Shown in pieces: positions 13,091 to 19,654 of a stretch of DNA of 22,844 nucleotides. A model generated the notes under the pieces. That model saw nothing but the letters and a program-made list of their open reading frames with translations. It had not been told where the DNA came from and did no database searches. The position numbers were made by a program, and so were the translations under genes. The stretch is from a virus. The DNA lies in the IMG/VR virus record IMGVR_UViG_3300035150_000085, positions 1 to 22,844 of that record. The stretch is one strand, 5' to 3'. The first letter of the stretch is position 1. Every line of letters begins with the position of its first letter.

Positions 13091-15016
13091 CCCTGATTGC
13101 GCAGGAATATAATATTGATTGTACCAATCATCCAGATAGTCAACGCGTTCGCCGTCTGACCATGCTGTCAGGTCACTCATGAACTCGTCATGATCCATAA
13201 GACGCTGACGAATAACGCATTGGCAGTTATGAACAGCAACTCCTTCAGCAATATATGAATGATCGTCTTCAACGGTTAAATTATACACATACCCCTTTAC
13301 TTTTTCCGATGATACACTTACAATAGATATATTATGGGTGTTAAAATTGATATTGATAGGGAGGTCATCGTCAAACTCTTTTGCGATGAGAATCTCACGG
13401 TTAAGCAAATAGCGGATAGATTGAAAGTCTCCCGGCCTTGTATCAACAGGAATCTTCTCAGGCATGGATTTAAACCGCTTACTATTACAGAGGCTCTCAA
13501 CCGCAGATATGAAAACGGATTCATTGCAAACACCGATGCTGCGCATAAGGCTGTCAGAGGCCGCGTCCACTCTGACGAAGAGAAAGCCAAACGCGCTCAA
13601 TTCTGGTCCGGACAAATCAGGTCCCCATACGAAAGGATGATGTATGAAGCCCTCATAGAGCGCGGAGAGAAACCTGTCCCGAACCTCGCTGTATTCGCTT
13701 TCAACATTGATCTCGCCTTTGAGGACGTAAAGCTCGCCGTTGAAGTTGATGGCGGGAATTGGCACACTAGCCCCGTTAAAATAAAGTACGACACGAAAAA
13801 AACTGTTTTCCTGGAATCCGAAGGATGGACAATCCTCCGATTTAGATTCGCAAAACGGGAGGGGTTTGATGTCGACGCTTACGCTGACGAGGTCATCTCC
13901 GTTCTTCAATGTATGCGCAGGGATAAAAGAACTACCTGATAAAAACGGATGATTTGATGTGGCCTTTATTGTTCTTTCGCCTGTATCAACAGTAATCATC
14001 TCACCAGAATACAAAGTCTTCCATGCCTTCAAAACTCTCTTGGCGTTTCCATTATGAGTGATGATATATTCTCCTGGAAGAATATCCTCAATATTTTTTT
14101 CTCCATGGAGAGTAAGAATCCTTGTCCCCTTTTGAAAACAGTTTGAGTGGGGATACCCCGGCAACTCTGAAAACCGATACGGACTATTCTGTGCCAAATC
14201 CTCACACTCACACGGCCAGCTTTGTCGTCCGGCATTCAGTTCCCAATCGTAAGAATCCCTGCACGCTGGGTTGCTCTGCCCCTGCCATGCGGCTGCTGTC
14301 TGCATGGCCGAATACAACTCAGACCGGACAAGGCGGAGTGCGCGGTAGTCAATAGCCCTGCCGACACGTCTGGAATACTCCCTAGTCCCGGGGAGAAGTT
14401 TCCCGTATCGTCCTGCACTGAAAGTATAATCCCGGCCGTTCCTGGCATAGACCTCGATGTCCCGGGCGATCTGTGTCACGTCCCGGCCCTGTGCTACTCC
14501 TGCCTGTACAACACGTTTGATATCTGCCTGATACTGCTGGTTGATCCCGCCCCAGATCCTCTCGCTAAAGGTGTACCCGTCGGGCCATTGTTGGCTGACA
14601 AGAGCAGCGACAAGCCTTTTGTTAATCGATTGATAGATATTTGAGATACCGGAAGGGACAACAGCAGATATGTCACCGGCTGCAATAAGTGCCTCAGTCA
14701 AATATTTTTGATCAATCCGTCCCGGCCCTGGTGTGTTTTCTGTAAGCCAGTAACAATCAGACACAACGCCAGGAACAGCCTTTTCAATAAACTCACTGAT
14801 TATTCGCGCGCTATCCCGAAGCTGTCTCTCAACAGCACGCCACCCTGAGGATGTTAAATCAGAAAGCTGTGCCGCCTCTGTCGCCCTGACAACAGCGGCA
14901 GCCTCATCGGCTGCCTGGATATAAACGTCTCTGATTCTCTTCAGTGCTGACAGCTGAACCCTCGGCCATTCTGCCCGGGCTGCTATATAAAGCTCTTCGA
15001 ACACCTCGTTCGTCAA
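13088..15016 (-). CDS. Phage head morphogenesis protein (MuF/SPP1 gp7-like) interrupted by an intein
   Basis: The frame encodes 642 residues: a head protein of 337 residues after removal of a 305-residue intein (Cys293-Asn597). The extein has the MuF features: a helical N-terminus, 'RALRLVRSELYSAMQTAA' (225-242), 'DSYDWELNAG', 'CECEDLA' (Cys269, Cys271) and 'ELPGYPHSN' joined after splicing to 'CQCVIRQRL'. The intein sits in the conserved PH-N-C-x-C motif, where Cys598 is the +1 nucleophile. MuF-type proteins are minor head components near the portal. The start is TTG at 15016, overlapping the portal stop as TTGA with a GGGGG site about eight bases upstream; there is no ATG in the first 230 codons. 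The intein part is open on both strands (see separate entries). Confidence 0.9.
   Translation of the reverse strand: MTNEVFEELYIAARAEWPRVQLSALKRIRDVYIQAADEAAAVVRATEAAQLSDLTSSGWRAVERQLRDSARIISEFIEKAVPGVVSDCYWLTENTPGPGRIDQKYLTEALIAAGDISAVVPSGISNIYQSINKRLVAALVSQQWPDGYTFSERIWGGINQQYQADIKRVVQAGVAQGRDVTQIARDIEVYARNGRDYTFSAGRYGKLLPGTREYSRRVGRAIDYRALRLVRSELYSAMQTAAAWQGQSNPACRDSYDWELNAGRQSWPCECEDLAQNSPYRFSELPGYPHSNCFQKGTRILTLHGEKNIEDILPGEYIITHNGNAKRVLKAWKTLYSGEMITVDTGERTIKATSNHPFLSGSSFIPAHTLKNGDDLVSVSVDIKPLPFCESKSEDCPSFGFQENSFFRVVLYFNGASVPIPAINFNGELYVLKGEINVESEYSEVRDRFLSALYEGFIHHPFVWGPDLSGPELSAFGFLFVRVDAASDSLMRSIGVCNESVFISAVESLCNSKRFKSMPEKIPVDTRPGDFQSIRYLLNREILIAKEFDDDLPININFNTHNISIVSVSSEKVKGYVYNLTVEDDHSYIAEGVAVHNCQCVIRQRLMDHDEFMSDLTAWSDGERVDYLDDWYNQYYIPAQSG
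13296..13324 (+). promoter_or_regulatory. Candidate promoter for the antisense homing endonuclease
   Basis: Plus strand TTTACT (13296-13301) and TACAAT (13319-13324) are separated by 17 bases, matching the sigma70 consensus at four and five of six positions. Nine bases lie between the -10 and the ATG at 13334, so any leader would be about three bases. No ribosome site is present. The element lies inside DNA that encodes the intein's C-terminal splicing block on the other strand. Confidence 0.35.
13334..13939 (+). CDS. Vsr-like EDxHD homing endonuclease encoded antisense inside the intein
   Basis: A 201-residue protein on the strand opposite the head gene. Residues 11-45 form a helix-turn-helix-like DNA-binding part ('VKQIADRLKVSRPCINRNLL'). 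Residues 96-190 match the Vsr-like fold of the I-Bth0305I group: 'RSPYE' (Glu100), 'FNIDLAF' (Asp126), 'LAVEVDGGNWH' (Asp139, His144), Asp153 in 'KYDTKK', and 'ESEGWTILRFRF'. This family contains homing endonucleases linked to split inteins and introns, so the likely job is to cut intein-free head genes. The ORF runs exactly from opposite intein residue 561 to residue 360, filling the gap between splicing blocks. Codons are in register with the opposing codons. All 14 Leu and 7 Ser codons avoid TTA, CTA and TCA, which would be stops on the other strand. Expression is unproven; no ribosome site is seen. Confidence 0.82.
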   Translation: MGVKIDIDREVIVKLFCDENLTVKQIADRLKVSRPCINRNLLRHGFKPLTITEALNRRYENGFIANTDAAHKAVRGRVHSDEEKAKRAQFWSGQIRSPYERMMYEALIERGEKPVPNLAVFAFNIDLAFEDVKLAVEVDGGNWHTSPVKIKYDTKKTVFLESEGWTILRFRFAKREGFDVDAYADEVISVLQCMRRDKRTT

Positions 15017-16455
15017 ACAGTGGTCCCCCTGTTAAGCATCCCTCCAGCGTCAAGAGCTGTCAGAGGGTCGGCGCTTGCCAAGGCTTTGAAAGCGGCCATA
15101 TCGCCGAGTCCTCTGACGAACTCTTTAAAATCATCCTCCGTGGCATTCGGGAAGTTCATATCCCAGAGCCGGTGTAGCTGGTGTTTCGTCATCCCGGCAA
15201 CACTCATTATTCTGCTGATACCGTCTGCGAAATTTTTAAAGATAATAGATTTTGTTTCGTCGTTGATAGCGTCCAGATCGTTCCATTCAACAGTCAGCTC
15301 GAACGCTGTGTTGTTCATGTTCACGATATTCATAAGCTGAAGGGATGCGGTGAAAACCTTTATCCATGGGGTCGTGCATTCTCTTTGGTCACCCCGGACG
15401 TACATTAAAAGGGTACTCATATTCTCCTGGACAGATGCGAGGTTCCCCTCTGTTTTCAGGCCCCAAGCGATCTCTGGGATCCCGGAACCTTCGACGACTT
15501 TCCGGTATTTCATTTTGAGCGCGTCCATGAAAGCCTGGTATGCCTGCAGGGGAGGGGCAAGCACTTCAGGCTTTTCATCTCCTGCTTCTGGCCTATGAAT
15601 CAGGAGGTCAATAGTGCTGATGTCCATATCCGTAAACATCTCTTCTGCGTTATCAAACCCATTCGTTTGAGCAAAGGCATCTGGATCAGATGTCCCGATA
15701 AGTAACTTAATCTTCCATTTCGCCAAAAGAGTCGAGAGGGACAGGTCAATATCATGATAGGCTTTCAGGTCACTGATGATCCGGCCATAAATAGAATGAC
15801 CCCTGATATCATCCCCGTCAGCTTCACAGGAAAAGGGAACCGGAAGCATCCCGATGGGGTTCCGGACCGTGCCGGCTTTCAGTTCAGTCGGCAGCATAGA
15901 GCCTCCCAAGTATTGAACGGTGATCCGCTCCCTGGTGAATGACCTCCGGCGTGTCACTGTTATGTTCCGGCTGTATGCTGCAGTGATCGTGATATTCTCT
16001 TCAACAATCAATTCCTGGATTTCATTGGTATCAATATTCCGGATAATATCACAGACAGTATTGTCCGGGATGAACTCCCAATAGAGTTTACCCTGGGAGA
16101 ACTTCGGCCAGACCCAAACAGTTCCTTCCCGCCGGCGCTGAATGTGTATCTGCTGGATCTGAACATTGAACTGCTTAATAAGGTCCTGCAGAACCTCGTT
16201 GAGGTTGTCATCTTCTGTTTTCGGGATAGGGAACCCCTGGAAAAAAACAGGAATCTTCACCGGAGCCATTGCCAGAGCAGAAGCCAGCTTCAATCCGGGA
16301 TAATCTCCGAAATACAACCCGCGGGTGAGGTTCTGGTTAACCTGCATCCCGTCTGTGAAGTCCCTGGTCTGCGGTGTGATTCTCTGTGTCTTAACCGGAT
16401 TATTTGTTTCGCTTCTGGTTTTGAACCAGTCGAATACACTGCTGAAAATACTCAT
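15013..16455 (-). CDS. Portal protein
   Basis: A 480-residue protein between terminase and MuF-type genes, the standard portal place, and of usual portal length. The early segment 'GLYFGDYPGLKLASALAMAP' is followed by 'QQIHIQRRREGTVWVWPKFS' and a beta-rich wing region. A long helical stem region includes 'LKAYHDIDLSLSTLLAKWKI' and 'QENMSTLLMYVRGDQRECT'. The portal forms the dodecameric DNA gate at one capsid vertex and docks the terminase. The ATG at 16455 overlaps the terminase stop by four bases and has AGGAGG five bases upstream. The call rests on order, length and general pattern rather than a single motif. Confidence 0.88.
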   Translation of the reverse strand: MSIFSSVFDWFKTRSETNNPVKTQRITPQTRDFTDGMQVNQNLTRGLYFGDYPGLKLASALAMAPVKIPVFFQGFPIPKTEDDNLNEVLQDLIKQFNVQIQQIHIQRRREGTVWVWPKFSQGKLYWEFIPDNTVCDIIRNIDTNEIQELIVEENITITAAYSRNITVTRRRSFTRERITVQYLGGSMLPTELKAGTVRNPIGMLPVPFSCEADGDDIRGHSIYGRIISDLKAYHDIDLSLSTLLAKWKIKLLIGTSDPDAFAQTNGFDNAEEMFTDMDISTIDLLIHRPEAGDEKPEVLAPPLQAYQAFMDALKMKYRKVVEGSGIPEIAWGLKTEGNLASVQENMSTLLMYVRGDQRECTTPWIKVFTASLQLMNIVNMNNTAFELTVEWNDLDAINDETKSIIFKNFADGISRIMSVAGMTKHQLHRLWDMNFPNATEDDFKEFVRGLGDMAAFKALASADPLTALDAGGMLNRGTTV

Positions 16456-18821
16456 TTATTCCTCCTGGCTGCCAAGGCACGTTTGGCTCCCGGCGTATAC
16501 TGGATGGTTTTACCTGTGTAGAAGCACAAAATTAAACTGTCCGCGAGATCAGGACTCTTCCCGTATCGTTCCTTGAAGTCTTTCTTCGGCTCGATAATCT
16601 TTGCCTCCGTTTTGTCGTAATCATATAATCTTTCCGAGAGTTCGTCCATAAGTTCATCATCATCGGGGATGTCAATCTCATCTATAGGCAGCTCGAACCA
16701 CATTTCCGTGGCGAGGTTCTTGTATTTTCGCTTTTGGATAGCCGACGAACCAAAGTTAATCGGGACCACTTTCGCCCCGAACTCCCGGAGCCGGTCAGTC
16801 ACGCCACCGTTATGTGTCCATATTGGTTTTGTTGATTCTGGACACATGGAAAAATATAGTTTACTATCTCCGGTTATACAAAGTTCATAAACATTATCAT
16901 AATATTCTTCCTTCTTTTCTGTCTTCAAACAAGTATCATATTTGTTTTCTTTTTGCTGATATTCAAAAATACAATAATTATCAAACTTCCGTGTTATTTC
17001 TCTTCCGAATATTTTACTTTTACTACCTGCTTTATGTTTTAAATAAGCATTTCCTTTCTTTCCTATTTTGTAAATCAACTCCAATATATCATCAACAAGC
17101 CATTTACTCGATGTAACATAATATCTGACTCCTTTTTTCCAGAATCCATCTCCTTTTGCAAAAGCATCAAGAAAGGAATCTATAATTTCATTCGAATTAT
17201 TAGCAACCCATCTCGGAACTGTTTTATATCGAAATCCGAATCCGCCTTTATAGCAATTATTTTTTATCCATCTGTGAAGATTTTTATTAAAGACTTTTAT
17301 CCCGTCTTTTTTTATTTGTGCTTTTCCGAACATTGAGCATAATTCATATATTTCATCAATATTATCCTGTATCTTTTGAGTTATCATTAAACTATAATCA
17401 TTTTTTTCAAAATGACCTTCGCTAACATACCAGCCAAGAAAAGAAGCAAAATTCACAGGATCTAAAACATTTTCCTTTGAGATTTCTTTATATCCCCCGT
17501 ATGGCATTTCAATGATATTCTCCGGAATAATAAACCCCATCTCGCTATTATCATAATTGAAATCTGAATCAAAAATAACATATTTGCGGTCAAGACAATT
17601 TTCCCATGACGTCTGCTGATAGTTGTATTCTTTCCTTGTTTTAAATGGAAGAATATGAGAAAAACTATATTGAAAATTGCCACATTTTATTATTCTTGTT
17701 TTTTCTCTTTTGTTATTCAATCTTACTTTTTCAATGACAACATTCCCACTGTTATCTTTTGAATAAACATCATCACCAACCTTTAAGTCTTCTACAAGAA
17801 CCCACCCCAAAGGTGTCAATACTTTTGTCCCTTTAACAACACACCCGACTCCGGTGTCGTCAATCTTTATTGTCGTCGAGGCTTTATGCTTCACGAATGA
17901 CCAGACTTCTTTCGCCACCCTTTGGGTGTCTGCGCCGTGAAGGATCTTGCAGTCAATAACCTTCATCCCCTGCCGGAGATACATCACAGTCCTGTCATCC
18001 CCGAACCGGGCAACATCAACCCCGCATGAAAGCGGACCATCTGCAGGGAGGCGACGATTCATAGCAGCCCGGACAGCAACACGGGACATCACTGCATTGA
18101 AGCCCTGTGCCTTCGGCTTTCCTCCCCACTTATGCTCAGCGATATCAGGCCGAACAGCATAGTCATGCTTCATCTGTGTCATGAGTTTATCAGGAAACCA
18201 TGGGTTGTCTTCTTTCCCTGGTTTCAGTTCCAGGGCTATCGTGTTCGGTGGCGGGTTAATATAGAATAGTTTGTAAACCGGGTCCATGTCTTTGTCACGG
18301 TTGAACGTGATCCAGATTTCCGAACCGTCTTTCCGGAACGTCGGAAAAATCAGGTCCCAGGACTCAACAGGGATAGACTCGGCCTCGTCAATCCAGCACA
18401 GATCGTATCCTTCGAGACCCTTCAACCCTTTGGCTGTCTTTAGGTCCTTCAGCCCGGCAAAATAAAAATATGAACCATTCCGCTTGTTGATGATTCTGGA
18501 CCTGGAAGGGATGGCCTCCCAATCTTCCTCGTATCCAAGCCGACAGATTGTGTCCCATATCAGGGAGTACGAGGATTCTTCAAGCGTTTTTTGAATCTCA
18601 CGGCCACAGAAACACTTCAGGTGTTCAGCGTGAAGCTTCTGAACAAGAAGGGAAGCAACCGACCAGGACTTCGCCCCAGCTCCGCGGCCACCGTGGGCGA
18701 CTTTGAAGTCAGCCGGTTCTCGCCAAGACTCGAACTTCGGGGCGACAGTAATCCGCTCTTTCCATTCAAGCAGGTCTAAAAGTTCATCCTGTTCTTCCCT
18801 GGTAAGCGAATCTAAATTCAT
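16452..18821 (-). CDS. terL: Large terminase subunit interrupted by an intein
   Basis: The frame encodes 789 residues, 444 without the 345-residue intein (327-671), a normal TerL length. The ATPase has a Walker A of the terminase type 'GGRGAGAKSWSVA' (44-56, Lys51, Ala in place of the usual Gly before Lys) and a Walker B 'LCWIDEAE' (Asp145, Glu146). The RNase H-like nuclease has 'CGVDVARFGDD' (Asp269, Asp275/276), 'IKIDDTGVG' (Asp321/322) and 'SPDLADSLIL' (Asp758, Asp761). The intein falls just after the second acidic motif, splitting the family's GVGGGV stretch between Gly326 and Gly672. Unspliced protein would have its nuclease site divided. The ATG overlaps the terS stop (ATGA), with an AAGG site. 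TerL packages DNA into the prohead and cuts it. Confidence 0.93.
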   Translation of the reverse strand: MNLDSLTREEQDELLDLLEWKERITVAPKFESWREPADFKVAHGGRGAGAKSWSVASLLVQKLHAEHLKCFCGREIQKTLEESSYSLIWDTICRLGYEEDWEAIPSRSRIINKRNGSYFYFAGLKDLKTAKGLKGLEGYDLCWIDEAESIPVESWDLIFPTFRKDGSEIWITFNRDKDMDPVYKLFYINPPPNTIALELKPGKEDNPWFPDKLMTQMKHDYAVRPDIAEHKWGGKPKAQGFNAVMSRVAVRAAMNRRLPADGPLSCGVDVARFGDDRTVMYLRQGMKVIDCKILHGADTQRVAKEVWSFVKHKASTTIKIDDTGVGCVVKGTKVLTPLGWVLVEDLKVGDDVYSKDNSGNVVIEKVRLNNKREKTRIIKCGNFQYSFSHILPFKTRKEYNYQQTSWENCLDRKYVIFDSDFNYDNSEMGFIIPENIIEMPYGGYKEISKENVLDPVNFASFLGWYVSEGHFEKNDYSLMITQKIQDNIDEIYELCSMFGKAQIKKDGIKVFNKNLHRWIKNNCYKGGFGFRYKTVPRWVANNSNEIIDSFLDAFAKGDGFWKKGVRYYVTSSKWLVDDILELIYKIGKKGNAYLKHKAGSKSKIFGREITRKFDNYCIFEYQQKENKYDTCLKTEKKEEYYDNVYELCITGDSKLYFSMCPESTKPIWTHNGGVTDRLREFGAKVVPINFGSSAIQKRKYKNLATEMWFELPIDEIDIPDDDELMDELSERLYDYDKTEAKIIEPKKDFKERYGKSPDLADSLILCFYTGKTIQYTPGAKRALAARRNK
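16809..17843 (-). other. LAGLIDADG intein in TerL with Gly at the +1 position
   Basis: Residues 327-671 of the TerL frame. Block A is 'CVVKGTKVLTPLGW' with Cys327, then 'EDLKVGDDVYS'. Block B reads 'YSFSHILPF' with His389 but Ser386 instead of the common Thr. The endonuclease domain has two dodecapeptide-like motifs, 'FLGWYVSEG' (461-469, Glu468) and 'FLDAFAKGDGF' (550-560, Asp558). Block F is 'NVYELCITGD', and the end is 'IWTHN' with His670-Asn671. The next residue is Gly672 (codon GGT), not Cys, Ser or Thr. The DNA is clearly more AT-rich than the TerL gene around it, which suggests acquisition from another source. Terminal motifs support splicing or cleavage chemistry; the missing +1 nucleophile makes the outcome uncertain. 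Confidence 0.88.
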
Positions 18822-19354
18822 TTTGCCTTATTTAAAAGATAGGCGAGCCTTTCGCGTTTTTCTTCCGGTGTTCTTTCTTGTTTCTCGTCTCTTCCATCAT
18901 CATCAGAGTCCCTGTCTATGAGCTTGGAAAACCGTGCAAGAATCTGCCACGCCTGTTCTTTCGACACGAGTTTCACTTTTTGATGTGTTCCATACTTACC
19001 TGGTGTAACTGATATTTCTGTGACCATGGCTGCATCTTCAATAGATAGATCTTCTGAATCTTTAAACGTCAACTGCCCGTCTCTCCATGAAAAAAGATTT
19101 CGAGGATCAAGAAACGCTGCATGTTCGATTGTTTTTAATAACTTAAGCCCGTATTCGTCGAGATTGGAAAGGTGCCTCTTTATTTTTTTCTCTATAGCAT
19201 CCAAAATGTTAGGATTTGTCAATAGATTTGAAGCTGTTATTCTGGCTGTCTTTTTACTATACCCAGCATTGATTGCCGCCTGTGTTGCATTAAATCCTGT
19301 CTTTACATATTCAGAGATAAATGCTTTTTGTTTTGTTGTCATCTTCGTTGCCAT
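18818..19354 (-). CDS. terS: Small terminase subunit
   Basis: A 178-residue protein of the Terminase_2 type. The N-terminal DNA-binding part reads 'KQKAFISEYVKTGFNATQAA' (8-27), then 'NAGYSKKTARITASNLLTNP' (29-48), the standard helix-turn-helix of this family. A helical oligomerisation region follows, and an acidic/basic C-terminus rich in Asp, Glu, Arg and Lys ends the protein. TerS binds the packaging start site and regulates TerL. Four bases overlap terL. No Shine-Dalgarno lies before the ATG at 19354; a good promoter ends six bases upstream, so the mRNA is probably leaderless. Met5 is an alternative start but would also lack a strong ribosome site. Confidence 0.92.
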   Translation of the reverse strand: MATKMTTKQKAFISEYVKTGFNATQAAINAGYSKKTARITASNLLTNPNILDAIEKKIKRHLSNLDEYGLKLLKTIEHAAFLDPRNLFSWRDGQLTFKDSEDLSIEDAAMVTEISVTPGKYGTHQKVKLVSKEQAWQILARFSKLIDRDSDDDGRDEKQERTPEEKRERLAYLLNKAK

Positions 19355-19360
19355 ATTTTA

Positions 19361-19389
19361 ATAATAGCCCACTTGCCAGAAACTGTCAA
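19361..19389 (-). promoter_or_regulatory. Promoter of the packaging-head operon, predicted leaderless
   Basis: Minus strand consensus TTGACA (19384-19389) and TATTAT (19361-19366) are 17 bases apart. Six bases follow before the ATG at 19354, placing the expected +1 on the A of the start codon. It overlaps the oppositely directed promoter at 19373-19401, so the two cannot be occupied together. Confidence 0.65.
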
Positions 19390-19401
19390 CAGAGATATAA
19401 T
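19373..19401 (+). promoter_or_regulatory. Promoter of the plus-strand module, predicted leaderless
   Basis: Plus strand TTGCCA (19373-19378) and a perfect TATAAT (19396-19401) are separated by 17 bases. The ATG at 19409 begins seven bases after the -10, so transcription should start at or one base before the start codon. It interlocks with the terS promoter on the other strand. Confidence 0.6.
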
Positions 19402-19408
19402 ATGCAAT

Positions 19409-19648
19409 ATGGAAGACTACGGAACAATGCCCTGTTGGACAGGGCAAATAAATCGGAGGATTCTACCGGAGGGTGATGACTCCAAGGGCGGCAGGCCAAA
19501 ACATGTGATATGTAAAAAAGACAACCAGGTCAAGAAATACCAATCAATCAGACAGTGTATAAAACAAACAGGATGGAGCCGCAAGAATATTCTTTCAGGA
19601 GAGAAAGACGGGTGGAGGATTGTCCTTGAAGAGACAGAAATGGAGTAA
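19409..19648 (+). CDS. Small protein with a NUMOD1/IENR1-like DNA-binding segment
   Basis: A 79-residue protein, first on the plus strand. Residues 41-75 ('VKKYQSIRQCIKQTGWSRKN', then an 'ILSGEKDGWRIV' end) resemble the modular helix-turn-helix repeats found in homing-endonuclease tails: a Ser-Ile helix, a recognition helix, then an aromatic Gly-Trp strand. Here the module stands alone with a short Cys-containing N-terminus, so it may be a DNA-binding regulator or a remnant of an endonuclease. The ATG at 19409 lies directly behind a promoter with no ribosome site, consistent with leaderless translation. An ATG-less upstream extension exists but would run through the terS promoter. The family call is tentative. 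Confidence 0.6.
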   Translation: MEDYGTMPCWTGQINRRILPEGDDSKGGRPKHVICKKDNQVKKYQSIRQCIKQTGWSRKNILSGEKDGWRIVLEETEME

Positions 19649-19654
19649 ATCGCG

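Larger units (their letters stand above)
13226..14140 (-). other. Intein in the MuF head protein (canonical splice motifs, no in-frame endonuclease)
   Basis: A 305-residue intein, residues 293-597 of the host frame. Block A is 'CFQKGTRILTLHG' with Cys293; block B is 'GERTIKATSNHPFL' with the Thr353/His356 pair; a Hint-like 'FIPAHTLKNGDDL' follows. Block F/G is 'YVYNLTVEDDHSYIAEG', then 'VAVHN' ending at Asn597, with Cys598 at +1. All residues needed for class 1 splicing are present. Residues 379-560 show no LAGLIDADG or HNH motif; this stretch is the reverse-complement reading of an endonuclease gene on the other strand. Splicing is inferred from motifs, not shown. Confidence 0.88.

Noticed and set aside
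16809-17843. TerL intein as a class 3 intein, which would explain unusual residues
   Set aside because: It has Cys at position 1, and Cys648 in block F is not at the place expected for the class 3 nucleophile; a missing +1 nucleophile is not explained by class 3 either.
19328-19408. Longer N-terminus for the small plus-strand gene at 19409
   Set aside because: The extension runs through the interlocked promoters and has no ribosome site; the ATG at 19409 fits the promoter.
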